Source of the DNA: Plotosus lineatus
Lineage: Eukaryota; Chordata; Actinopteri; Siluriformes; Plotosidae
Length of the DNA: 64,000 nt
Assembly: GCA_024760905.1 (NCBI GenBank)
Contig: CM045729.1
Coordinates: forward strand, 78,607,550 to 78,671,549
Direction: 5' to 3'
The notes beneath the pieces are model-generated. The model had not been told where the DNA came from. It saw only the letters and a program-made list of their open reading frames with translations, and searched no databases. Of this stretch, positions 11,343-22,541 are shown one piece after another (position 1 is the first letter of the stretch; each line of letters starts with the position of its first letter). Made by a program: the position numbers and the translations under genes.

Positions 11343-11557
11343 GCACGCAAAACTGTCAAATCATAATAGATTCTGGATACAATGTTTTTATTTCTTATTT
11401 CTGAAATAAACTGAAATCAAATCAAACACAGATTAACTTCAGTACTTAGGATAACACTGGAGCAGACATTAATGTATTTAAATGCTTTTCATATTGATAA
11501 ACAATGATGTTAAATGATGTATTATTAAATCTGACTGTGACTAATTCAGAAGAAATT

Positions 11558-11619
<62 letters not shown>

Positions 11620-12097
11620 CAAGAATAATATTACACTTGAATATTGTCGCATGTGCATCATGTGCGTTGGGGGAATTAATTATCGAAGTATAAATATAAT
11701 GACACATTCTGGTATTAGTGATAAGATTTAAAAACATGATACAACAATCATAATTAAAAAAAAAAACTGAATGTCATATATAAAAATTAGGCATCTTTGT
11801 ATCAGGCAAAGTAGTTGGAACCATACAACCTCTGAATAGTATAACAAATCTTATGAACTGTGTATACCAGTCAGAGTGTGTATATTGTATTTTGTTGAAA
11901 TTTGCCATTTTCCCATCATGGTAGAGAATATCTACTGAACCCAGACTTGTTCTTTCAAGGAAATTTTAACACATTATTGGAATTGAGCCACCAACTACCT
12001 ATAATGCCCTGCTTTGGGGCACCCATTATATTTATCACTCCGCAGCCTCATTGCCCAGTGCATACTTTACGCCCATATGTCTGTCTATTTACCGAAC
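11339..12097. other. AT-rich flank with (CA)n
   Basis: Holds a clean (CA)29 run at 11561-11618; otherwise nothing recognised. Confidence 0.6.
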
Positions 12098-12395
12098 TGT
12101 TTAAAATCCGATTAAGGTTACTACGGGACAGCTGGAGTCTATCTCAGCTGACTCTGGATGAAGTCAAGATACTTGGTGGACAGTTCACCAGACCATCGCA
12201 TGGCGAGAACACACAATCATCCATATATATAAGCCAATCTGAAACAGCCACTTAGCCTAACGTGCATGTCTTTGAACTGAGTGAAGAAACTATAATGCTA
12301 GCAGACAAACCATGCAAACATGCGAAGAACATCTTGTTTGACCGGAATTTGAGTCCCAGGGGCTATAATTGTATGTATTATATTACTAAGCACTT
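12098..12395 (-). mobile_element. Diverged V-SINE-like SINE
   Basis: The order on the minus strand is head remnant, catgtttgcatggtttgtc-like block, then the tail (tggtctggtgaactgtccac ... ggattttaaacag). It is heavily mutated and has no clear duplications. Confidence 0.55.
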
Positions 12396-12717
12396 TGGGG
12401 GAACCAGGTACACCAGTGGGTAGAATTATAAACTTTTTAAAAAATGGCTGTCTATACAGGGGTGAACTGCAATCAATTATAGTTCAACCAAAAACATTCT
12501 CAAATGTATTTCAAACTACATCTGAAAGTACATGTGTTAAATACATTTACAAATTGAGCTAAAGTTATTTATCTATTCAAAGGCACAAACAAATATTAAT
12601 ACATATTTACAGCACAAAGACATACTATTAATTATATAAAAGTCCTGACCATTGGGCTGCAGATCCAGGCTGGATGGCTTATGATTATTTTAGCCATTCA
12701 TTCTCTGTGCGCCAATG

Positions 12718-13065
12718 GAGCAGTGGTGGTCTAGTGGTATAGGGCGCTGGATCGCTGATCCAAAGGTTGGGGGTTCGAGTCCCACTCTCCACAGGGTTGT
12801 CACTGTCCCCCCCCAGTGCAGCTAACTGGGTTACCAAAGGCGGGCCACGTCTCTCACTGTCTATGGTGAGAGGCATGTAAAAGAACCATTGCTGACTTTC
12901 GTAAAGAGTAGCTGCAAAGTCGTCAGCGTGTTTCTGTCCCTTGCTAAAAGGGTTGTGACAGGAAGGGCATCCGACGTAAAAACCTCTGCCAAATCAAATG
13001 TGCGAATCAGATGATTCGCTGTGGCGACTCCCGAGTAAAAGGGAAAAAGCCGAAAGGAAGACAGA
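12718..13065 (+). mobile_element. Full SINE, shared head with RTE-type tail
   Basis: This is the best reference copy of the RTE-tailed form. The head has A-box-like tggtctagtgg and B box ggttcgagtcc. The body is followed by ccttgctaaaagggttgtga and the end gattcgctgtggcgactccc...gaaaggaagacagac. A 19-base duplication with one mismatch flanks it at 12699-12717 and 13066-13084. Confidence 0.93.
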
Positions 13066-13084
13066 CATTCTCTGTGCGTCAATG

Positions 13085-13475
13085 CTTGTGTTCTAACACA
13101 TGTGCAGGAGCCGGAAGCGCTACGAAGAAACTGTGCTTTATTCTCACACTCGCATTTTGTTTGATTGACAGTGTTCAGCTATTATTGCTTACTGATAATA
13201 TGTGAGGCGCTCCACCGAAATAGGCACCTGTCATTGATTGTTGATTGGTCAGCTCGGGCTTGCACATGCGCAGTGCCCGTTACACGTTAACTTCTGGTGT
13301 TAACTTCCATTTTCCGGCTTACTGCACGCTGAATTTATCTACGACTTTCTCTTTGATAACAGTCATTAAGTTTTTTATAAGATTGTGAATACACATAATT
13401 TCTTGTCCAGCGGAACTCAACTCCTGCTGTGTGTGTGTGTGTGTGGGGCGGGCTACGACCTTGTTATAATATGTA
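13085..13475. other. Unassigned flank
   Basis: Contains a short (GT)n at 13430-13443. No gene signal. Confidence 0.5.
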
Positions 13476-13817
13476 CACTGCCCTCCCTAAGTAAAGGATG
13501 TGTTAAAAGCCTAAGAATAAATTCAATTTTTATTGCAGAAACTACTCTCACACTGAAAAAAATGTAACCTTCAACTCAAGTGAATTTTAAGCAAAAAAAT
13601 AAATCCCTGACTAAGAAATAATATTTTTCATAAATTCACATGTTCCACAATTATTGGTGCCCCTAACAATTCCTAGGAAATCAATGTAAATGATGCGTTT
13701 CTGTCATTATACAGTAGCTTACAAAGTGCATCAGAGTTTCTAAGAACATCTACTGAGTACTTCATCACTTCCTGTTTCCCAATGTACGTCCCATATAAAT
13801 ATGACGTGAGTTTCATC

Positions 13818-13978
13818 AAGAGTAGGCTGCATAACCGCCAGCATGTTTGTGCCCTGCGATGGCCTGGCAAGCTGTCCAGGGTGTACTCTGCCCTTGCCCA
13901 AAGTTGGCTGAGATTGGCGCCAGCTTCCTCGCGACCCTAATTCGGATTGAGCAACCGCTTAAATGAATGAATGAATAT
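13818..13978 (+). mobile_element. Truncated SINE with L2-like tail
   Basis: It starts within the family body (agagtaggctgcataaccgc) and crosses into the L2-like tail (ccctgcgatggcctggcaag), ending in aaatgaatgaatgaa. It lies inside the Tc1 copy. Confidence 0.75.
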
Positions 13979-14683
13979 CAAAAAAATGAATGTATATCAC
14001 ACATGATGTGATACAGAGGCCAGTTCTCTTCTCCACCATTCAACATGGGAAAGACAGAAAAAACACACCATTCAAGTAAGGATCACATGTGTGTTGACCT
14101 TCATAAGTCAGTGGATGCAAGAAAATAACCCCTCACCTGCACCCGCCCACATCTACTGTCCGAGAAACCATTAAGAAGTTCAGAACAACTGGAACAGTGG
14201 TAAACAAGCCTGGATGAGGACTCAAGATTATTTTGCCACCACATGCAGTGAGAAGGACGGTAAGAGAAATAAAAAGTTCTCCTTGTCTTCTCATTGTTGG
14301 AGAATTGCACCAAACTAGAGCATCTTGGGATCACAAATTCTCCAGAACAACCATCAGGCACCATCTACATGCCAAACTTTTCTCACTCACAATCATAAAC
14401 TCAAACGTCTGGAGTTCACTAAGCGGTGCTGGGACTTCGACTGGGACCATGTGCTTGGGTTAGATGAGACCAAGATAGAGCAACAAACTTGCCAAAGAGG
14501 TCTGGCGGAACACAAAAGATGAGCATGCAGAAAAGCACCTCATGCCCATTGTGGAGTACGGGGGGTGGGATCGGTGATGCTGTGGCCTGTTTCTATTTTA
14601 GCGGCCCAAGGAACCTTGATAGGGTCCATGGCATCAGGAACACAATGAAATACGAGGACATTTTAAATCAAACTCTGGTGGCC

Positions 14684-15028
14684 AGGGCAGTGGTGGTCTA
14701 GTGGTATAGGGTGCTGGATCGCTGATCCAAAGGTTGGGGGTTTGAGTCCCACTCTCCACAAGGTTGTCACTGTCCCCCCCAGTGGAGCTAACTGGGTTAT
14801 CAAAGGCCGGCCATGTCTCCCACTGTCTATGGTGTGAGGCGTGTAAAAGAACCATTGCTGACTTTCGACAAGAGTAGGCTGCAAAGCTGTCAGCGTGTTT
14901 CCGCCCTGCGGTGGCCTGGCGAGTTGTTCAGGGTGTACTCTGCCCTCGCCCGAAGTTGGCTGGGATGGGCACCAGCCTCCCCGCGACCCAAATTAGGATT
15001 AAGCGGGTACAGAAAATGAACTGAACTG
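14684..15028 (+). mobile_element. Full SINE, shared head with L2-like tail, nested in Tc1
   Basis: The head and body match 12718-13065 up to gtcagcgtgtttc, then switch to cgccctgcggtggcctggcg and the L2-like tail. A perfect 13-base duplication aactctggtggcc lies at 14671-14683 and 15029-15041. Confidence 0.93.
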
Positions 15029-15599
15029 AACTCTGGTGGCCTCTGCACGAAAACTGACGGTAGGTTGTCACTGGGACTTTCAGCAAGAAAATGACCCTGA
15101 ACATGTGGCCAAATCTACACAGAAATGGTTCAACCAGACAGAGAACAAAGCTCATCCCATGGCCATCTCAGTCCCCAGACCTCAACCCTATTGAAAACCT
15201 GTGGAGTGAGCTGAAGAGGAGAGTGCAGAGGAGAGGACCCAGGTCGCTGGATGATGGAAAGAGATTGTACAGAGGAATGGTCCAACATCCTGCTTTCGGT
15301 TTCTTCTTGTGAAATATTATAGAAGATTAGGTGCTGTTTTGTAGCTTAAAGGTGGTTGTACAAAGTATTAACACCAGGGATGCTAATAATTGTGGCACAC
15401 ATGAGGTGATGTAAAATAACTATTTCTTAATGTGGGATTCCCCAATTGATGCACTTGAATTTCCCTCTTTTTTAATTGTGGTCCGATATTATTTAGAAAA
15501 AAAAAATGAATTCATAAGAAGCTAAAGAACACATCTTAACAAGGGGTGCCAATAATTATGGAGAGCGGTGTGTCACAGCCGCGTTACAGTAAAGTGTTA

Positions 15600-15621
15600 G
15601 CTCTCAGTGAGGTATCGCTTC

Positions 15622-15656
<35 letters not shown>

Positions 15657-17221
15657 GTGCGCGAGCTTCACTTTGCACGCACGAGCTCCTCCTTGGCACA
15701 ACAAGGGGGCGGGCCGAAATGATCACTTAAGGATACGATTTGCTTCTGTTATCGGCTTGCCCTCTGTGAGTCGTTCAGATTCGTGTCGATCATTCCTGTA
15801 CACTCCCTGTACACATAATGGGAGGGGAAAGTGAAGGGCAGAAAAAAAAAAAAACACCCACAAACAATCCGCCCGCCCGGGCTGCCATCTTGAATATACA
15901 GTAATGCCTACAGTGTGAACCACTTCAATGACGGCGAACTGGAGGAAGAGAGAGCGAGAAGAGAGAGCGAGAGAGAGAGAGAGAGAGAGCGAGCGAGAAA
16001 GAGAGAGAGGCAGACACACAGAAACACACACCGGAGCACATTGATTTATCCGTTCTCGAGACTCGTATCATTTTAAACAAGAGGAATATATTTATTTTAT
16101 TATTATTTTATTTTATTTTTTATTTTTTAAAGCAGCTGTTGGTTTTTGAATCCATTCGGATAGCTGGATATGCTAACCGTCGCTGAAGGATCCGAGTCGA
16201 GCGAGCGGACACGGTCGAACCGTCGAGATTTCTCCGCGTCGACATTTTAAATAATTGCTTTTTTGGGGGGGAGGGGGTTAAGTGACAACAAGGATAAACC
16301 ATAACAAGCATATTCATATATCGATATATATTTAAAACCCGCTAGCATTTATGCTACATGCACCGTTTATTCCGTTGAGCCTGCCTGAGGAGATAGAGAG
16401 CTCGCGCGGAATGCGAGTCCACAGCGCTAGCGTCGTTAGCTTATTTCTCTCTGTTTAGACGGTTTTAGACAGTTTATTTCCTATTTTTCTGTTAATTTCT
16501 CCAGATTTCAATCGCAAACGCTTTTATTCTCCTACCTCGGTGTCTCTTTAACAGCATGTGAATGTGAAGAAGGTTCACGACTTCACTATAAGTCCGTAAA
16601 CGCCTCTCTTCTTCTGTTGTACATTTGGATTTTTTTTTTACATTTTTTTTTTTTTAACTTAAGTAACAATCTCATGTATGGATCTATGTAGATACAGACC
16701 CATTTTAAGAAAACATGAGCGTGGCTAGCTATGTAGTTATTAATCTTTCGCTATGGGAAAACTGGCCCGGAGAGAAGTGGTCAGATTGAGCTGTGACATC
16801 GCGCTGTGATCAAGTGGATCACTTTGTGATCTGTTGTTGATTAGTATCGTTTGATCCAGTATGGGCTTTCGACTTGATGGTGAGGTTCCTCCGAACACCA
16901 TCAATCACACAGAGAAATAATCTACTATTGTGTGTGGGGTTCTCCCCCCAATATCCTTATATGTGCTCTGCCTCTCTTTCTGGGCTTTTATTATAGTTCC
17001 TTTAAAGCCGTAACGATTTGTTTAGATCGAGTAATCTTACTGGATCCAGTGGATCGATCGGTCATTACTGGGAACTTGTAATTTTTGTTTTTTTTCCTCC
17101 CCTCCCATCAGCACGGATGTGTTTATAAAGCGATTGATCACTGCTAAAGAGAGCGAACAGGGACATAACTGGAGGCCTGTTGGATTCTAAAGGAAGGATC
17201 TACTCAGTTTAAAAGGACCAG

Positions 17222-17275
<54 letters not shown>

Positions 17276-17278
17276 TAC

Positions 17279-17323
<45 letters not shown>

Positions 17324-17333
17324 AACATATAAA
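15600..17333 (+). promoter_or_regulatory. acvr2a: Probable promoter and 5' leader of acvr2a
   Basis: This stretch is richer in CG dinucleotides than its surroundings, clustered near 15645-15690, 15700-15720, 15866-15882, 16180-16245 and 16385-16435. It has GC boxes (gggggcgggcc at 15705-15715; gcccgccc near 15871), a YY1-like gccatctt at 15884-15891, and (GA)n runs at 15624-15646 and 15946-16010. No TATA box is convincing. Position directly before exon 1 and composition support a CpG-type promoter with a long leader. Start site(s) and any leader intron cannot be fixed from sequence. Confidence 0.6.
17226..17322. repeat. (TA)n tract immediately before the acvr2a start codon
   Basis: Nearly pure TA dinucleotides with a few tatac/tatgta interruptions, ending 11 bases before ATG at 17334. 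If the leader is continuous here, the tract is transcribed into the 5' UTR. Confidence 0.9.
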
Positions 17334-17388
17334 ATGGGTTCTGCAACAAAACTGGCCTTTGGAGTGTTCCTCATCTCCTGCTCCTCAG
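17334..17388 (+). CDS. acvr2a: acvr2a exon 1: start codon and signal peptide of activin receptor type 2A
   Basis: The exon encodes 18 codons plus one base: a short polar start, a hydrophobic core (LAFGVFLI) and SCSSG. This is a typical secretory signal peptide and matches the known ACVR2A first exon nearly residue for residue, which separates it from ACVR2B. The start is fixed by an in-frame TAA at 17322-17324 and a good context (A at -3, G at +4). The exon ends at a consensus donor, CAG/GTGGGT, in phase 1, so the last glycine is split with exon 2. The product is a single-pass serine/threonine kinase receptor for activins, myostatin/GDF11 and some BMPs at the plasma membrane. Confidence 0.95.
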
Positions 17389-17479
17389 GTGGGTTCAATA
17401 TTACACACTGCCTCAGTGAAAACTTCTAACACTATCCTAGGAGATTCTGTGCACAGGATGAGATCATATACACACAGAT

Positions 17480-17482
17480 TTC

Positions 17483-17535
<53 letters not shown>

Positions 17536-17580
17536 TTCTCACACACACACACACACACTCACACATGTACACTATCCTTG
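17480..17580. repeat. (CT)n(CA)n microsatellite
   Basis: CT run 17480-17539 followed by CA repeats, in intron 1 about 100 bases past exon 1. Confidence 0.9.
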
Positions 17581-17805
17581 TGAGGACCTTTCATTGACAT
17601 AACTCATACTAAAGCCATTACACCCCAACCAAATATCAGCTTTTAACATCAAAAAGCAATTATTTGTTAAATTAAAAATGTAAAAAAAAACAAAACAAAA
17701 CAGTATTTTGTTTATTAGATAAATATCTGTATAGTTTCCTTGTCATATGTTCTCATGGAGGTATTTGGTCCTCACAGGTGGATTAAAACATGCCCCCCCT
17801 ATTTC

Positions 17806-17824
17806 TCTCTCTCTCTCACACACA

Positions 17825-17887
<63 letters not shown>
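17806..17887. repeat. (CT)n(CA)n microsatellite
   Basis: Short CT run then about 30 CA dinucleotides. Confidence 0.92.
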
Positions 17888-17889
<2 letters not shown>

Positions 17890-18179
17890 TTTCATAAAGG
17901 AATGGCTGTGAATTCTATGCTTTTGTTTGTGTGACTTCAATGCAAGGTTGCAAAACTGTGATGTTTAATGATTGTGCCGATGAATTTTTTTTTAAAATGT
18001 CTGTCCGTACAATATCCGTCTCTGCTGATAACAACAGCACCAGAACATCCACCAAAAAGCCCTGGAGGATGGACAAGGAAGAACATTTGATCATACCAAC
18101 CTGAGCAAAGCTCATGTTTGCATACGAACAGATAAAAATACAACACGAGCCACTTGGTGTTTTATAAGCCTCTATTACT

Positions 18180-18181
<2 letters not shown>

Positions 18182-18255
<74 letters not shown>
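18182..18255. repeat. (GA)n(GT)n microsatellite
   Basis: GA run 18182-18211, then GT to 18255. Confidence 0.93.
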
Positions 18256-18256
<1 letters not shown>

Positions 18257-18911
18257 TGAGCCTCTAAAATGAGGCAGTGAGTTCTTCCTTGCATAAGGGG
18301 AACGTGTGTTTTCCATCTCATGATTGTTTTTCAGTTTGCTTTGAAGAATTTGGTTCTTTAGTTCATTCTTACGCGTATTTCTGTCCTGATGAGGGTCATG
18401 ATGGATCCGGAGCCCATCACGGTAAAGGCAGAAACATGAGAGCATTGTTTCCTCTTGATTTCCAGCGTATTGCTGGTGCCTGGTGCACACCTGAAACAGT
18501 TAACCTCACCGATTACGCTGGCAGGGCTTCAGCCATTAGAAAAGGAAGAACAGAGAGAAGTTTAGAAAGATTTACAGTCGTACACCCATCCTCCCACTCC
18601 CCTCGTCTTCCTCATTCTGAGAGCGTTTATGATTTCTATATGAAGAACAAAGGTACATTTAATGGTTTGGGGATTTTGAGGTTTCTCTTTGTGTGTTTTC
18701 ATCACCAGTTCTGAGAGTGTGTCACAAATATGAAAGTGTTGCCTCCTGTAGCTCCTCACGCGAGATAATTTCCCTTCGCATAACATTACATTGTATCTGT
18801 AGTGAATCACATGTAAATGATGGTAAAGTGTATTTGTGCTGTATCTATGTCCGCATACTAAGTTTAGTTGTCTTTGCTTGTGTTTTGGTGTACGTAGTAT
18901 ATATTATAACT
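18256..18911. other. Unassigned intron sequence
   Basis: A 145-codon + frame at 18277-18714 has no recognisable motif and no splice or promoter support. Nothing else seen. Confidence 0.45.
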
Positions 18912-19225
18912 GGGGCAGTGCTGGCCTGGTGGGTAAGGTGCTGGATTATTGATCCCAAGATCAGTTCAAGCCCCACTATCACAGAGTTGTCACTGCTCTT
19001 CCCCAGTGCAGCTAACAGAGTTTTCAGTGGCCAGCGATGTCTCTCACTGCCTGTGATGAGAGGCATGTTCTCGAACCTTTACTGACCTTCTGCATAGCCA
19101 TAAGTGTATTTCTGCCCTGCGATAGCCTGGTGAGCTGTCCAGGTTGTACTATGCCCTCACACAGAGTCAGCTAGTCTCCCCGAGACCCTACTTAGGGTTA
19201 ATATTTCAGCAAATTAATTAGTAAA
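18912..19225 (+). mobile_element. SINE, shared head with L2-like tail (diverged)
   Basis: Head ggggcagtgctggcctggtg, damaged B box near 18963, body with aggcatgttctcgaacc, then ccctgcgatagcctggtgag and the L2-like tail ending near 19225. Confidence 0.8.
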
Positions 19226-19843
19226 TGCATTCTATATCTTTGAATGGGCTTAAAACATTGCAGTGTGTGGATTACGTAAGCTACATGTCCATGTCGAGTA
19301 TTTTTCTAAAACCCCAAATAGGTTTGAAATCACGCCACATTGCTTCGTGATCATATTGCACACCCAACCTGCCAGTGTAATGGCTAAAGTATGTAAACGC
19401 AATCAAAATCTTGACATTTTTGTATTTGTGCATGTACACTAATATAAAATATGTCATGGTGTTCTGTCCCAGGGGACTATTCAGCGCCGTCCACCTCGCC
19501 TTCGGTGCAGAAATCTTAAATACCATAGAAACTTGGCATGATTGATGTAATTGGAAACCATTCATAGTGATGCCTCACAGTTGGGACTATTTTAAATGCC
19601 TGTATAAAACTGAAATTGTGTTTCTATCTTGTTGCATTCTATAAAAACCATAATAATCTACAACTGTCCTCCGACTTCAGAAAAAGAAAAAAATCAAAAA
19701 ATCTTCTGATGCATCTGTAGTTTCCTTTGTCCTTGCTGCCTAACAGATAAGAATATACAAAGTGTTAAAGTGTTTGTAACCGTTTAACCTTGAAGGGGTT
19801 ATAAACGAAACAGCAAGAATTCATTAAATACCTCTGATGCTCT

Positions 19844-19845
<2 letters not shown>
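19226..19845. other. Unassigned intron sequence
   Basis: No repeat or exon signal recognised. Confidence 0.45.

Positions 19846-19924
<79 letters not shown>
19846..19924. repeat. (TA)n(CA)n microsatellite
   Basis: TA run to about 19888 then CA repeats. Confidence 0.92.
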
Positions 19925-19926
<2 letters not shown>

Positions 19927-21240
19927 AACTGTATTGATGTTCCCACTGTGAAATACAAATTATGCTTGAATATGGTATCCTCAGGCCACACCTCCTTCTT
20001 TAATCCTTTCCCAGTGTTGCTGCAGTTTACACCATTAAACAGGTGGATATCAAGCGCTCAAGCCAAATTACATCAAGAATGTGAGAAGTCTAGTAATATG
20101 ATGTTTTGAAATATCATGAGCACTGTTGAATATAGAAGTGGATGGTTCTGTTATGGAGATGTCCTAGGGAAGGGTTTGGAAGCTAGGCCTGATACTAATG
20201 TCTAATGTCTAATACTAATGGTAACTGTGTTGCAGTTGTTTTTTAACAGTTGGATTTATTAGTGTAGGGCCTACTGTGTATGAATGGGGTAGTATGTGTG
20301 CTTTAGCAGTTAAGCACCGTCTGATCTGGTACAAAAATACGTTATGAATAATTTTTGAAGTAAGCATGCATGTTACTGTAGAAGCAAGATTTGCACTTAA
20401 AGTTGGAGATGTTACGTCATATTAAGGCATTTTGAATAAAGTTTTGTTATATTTCATGATTGAGAAGCAGAGTTTTTGATATCGCCTCATCAGTACAGAG
20501 TTCATCCCAGGAAATTCAAAGCAGGCACTGTTCACTGGACAAATTAGTTCAGGTGAGGCTTTTCACATCGATAAGCTGATCCATGTGAGCTCTGGCATGG
20601 CTCGTGTGACCAGTTGCCAAGTAGGCTAAAGCTGGGCATCAGTCAGTTCAAGGTTAATTACACATTATTCATACCTCACACCTCTTGTAACGATTTACAT
20701 TTACCAACATGCAGTGGAGAGACCTAGTCGACCTTTGCAGGTGACTGTTCAGCTGAGTATGCAAATATAAAGCACTCCTCTTCCCTTGCACAATCCTGTT
20801 GCAAGACATGGCTGTAAATCACATCAGCATACTTAGATTGCTTTACTCAGAATGAAAGTTTATGATTTTTACACACCAGCATTAGCGGTTTTGGCTCAGA
20901 GCCAATTATAATCGCATTATTTTGCTGAAGTCTGGTATATGTGTGTTTGGCATTGTGTTCCTACTCACAGTTTATTAACGTTATTGTCAAACTGTGCACA
21001 TGAGAACAAGATCTGGATGGAAGTCTGTCCTCAGCTCATCCCAAAAAAAATAAATAAATATATATATATAACTGATTAATGTACTCACCTGAAGCGAGAG
21101 GATGGTTTCACCACCCCTCGAAACAGATCTGTAGTGAAAATGAGGTTTTAAATAGAAAGTCTTTGTTCTGTCCTTTTATTTTTACTTATATTTGCTCTAC
21201 GAAAAAGTATTGAGCACTCTCTTACGGAAGAATCTAGTCA

Positions 21241-21246
<6 letters not shown>
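19925..21246. other. Relatively unique intron block
   Basis: About 1.3 kb without recognised mobile elements. No coding signal. Confidence 0.5.

Positions 21247-21326
<80 letters not shown>
21247..21326. repeat. (TA)n microsatellite
   Basis: About 40 uninterrupted TA dinucleotides. Confidence 0.95.
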
Positions 21327-21329
<3 letters not shown>

Positions 21330-21503
21330 CCTGTGTCTGTCATCAGTGCAAGTGTTTATGTTCATGAAATCTTTTTTACCTTGAAATTTTGTAAACCATT
21401 CAATAAAAGATTATTAAGCATTTTTATTATTAAAAACAGATGGCCAAGAAGATTGCATTTCTAAGAGAGTTCTCGTGAACTCAGTCATTCAGTTTCAGGA
21501 GTG

Positions 21504-21690
21504 TTAATCCTAATTAGGGTCACAATGAGACTGGTGCCCATATCAGCCAACTCTGGGCAAGAGTAGAGTACACCCTGGATAGTTCGCCCCGTTGACGGCT
21601 ATGCAGCTAACGTCTGATGAAAGTCTTTTACATGAACCTCTCCCCAGAGACTTTGATTACCCAGTTTGCTGCAGGGGAGGGGGGCAGTGA
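21504..21690 (-). mobile_element. Truncated SINE with L2-like tail
   Basis: Minus-strand tail (cctaattagggtcacaatga as read on +) joined to the family body near 21590-21690 (gacggctatgcagc, catgaacctctccc). The tRNA-like head is missing. Confidence 0.65.
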
Positions 21691-22476
21691 AATAGTCAGA
21701 TGTAAGGAGCATACACATTAAACTATACCATATAAAATAATGCAAAGGCAGTAGTGTTGGACATTACATTAAACCAAGTTTATAGCACAAGGTTGGGAAG
21801 GACCCAAGTATGGGTGTGATTTCGAAAGTGTCCACAAACTTTGGCAATATTATGTGTGCGGACATCTGAGTACTGATCGTCCCTCTTGAAACCACAGGCC
21901 TTAATATATAGTAGGATTCTCTGCCCTTTGCTGTTGTAATTAGCTCCACTTCTCTGGGAAGGCTTTCCACTAGATTTTGTAGTGCATCTGTGGGGATTTT
22001 TGTTCATTCAGCGATAAGTACATGAGAGATCTGATAGTTCGAAGATGAGGAGGTCTGGTGTGAAATCGTAGTTCCACTTCATACCAAAACTTTTTATTGA
22101 GGTTGACATCAGGGTTTTTCCAGACCAATTTTTTTACATAGTGAAATTATTCTGGAACAGAATTCTTGTGCCCCTGAGTTCTACTGAGAGTAAATTGTAA
22201 TGTATGGATTTACACGCTGCTTAAAAGCAGAGCTCCCGATAGACTTCCGTGTTGTTATATGCCCGAGTCTGGGTTTGCATTTCAGCGCCTTTCTAATTTT
22301 CTTGTTGATTTGTATCACCTGTCTTGTTAGCTTAATTGTACAGTTAAGGAGTTCATGTTCTATGAATCTGATTTACATGTTTGCGCCATGAGCATAGATT
22401 TACCTGCAGGTCTGTCTGCCGACCTGAGTTGTGTTTTTCATTCTGTGTGAGTCTGAGCAGTAGCGAATTAGCATTT

Positions 22477-22481
<5 letters not shown>
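21691..22481. other. Unassigned intron sequence
   Basis: No feature recognised. Confidence 0.45.
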
Positions 22482-22524
<43 letters not shown>

Positions 22525-22541
22525 TGGGTGTGGGTGTGGGG
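22482..22541. repeat. (TG)n microsatellite
   Basis: TG repeats degrading into TTTGTGGG variants. Confidence 0.9.

Larger units (their letters stand above)
13476..15570 (+). pseudogene. Second Tc1-like transposon, degenerate, interrupted by SINEs
   Basis: The ends are cactgccctcc at 13476 and ggagagcggtg ending at 15570. An inner repeat attattggtgcccct near 13653 is mirrored at 15542-15558 and, more weakly, near 15376, giving an IR/DR arrangement typical of some fish Tc1 elements. Transposase remnants on + include [10 protein letters not shown] near 15085 and a [11 protein letters not shown] block near 15175, with frameshifts and stops. A SINE tail fragment (13818-13978) and a full SINE (14684-15028) lie inside. 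Confidence 0.85.

Noticed and set aside
10367..11409. Very long frames of Thr-His, Cys-Val or Leu-Ser repeats
   Set aside because: Open only because CA/TG/CT microsatellites lack stop codons in several frames; all frames on both strands are open.
18277..18714. 145-codon open frame in intron 1
   Set aside because: Composition is not protein-like and no homology is recognisable by eye.
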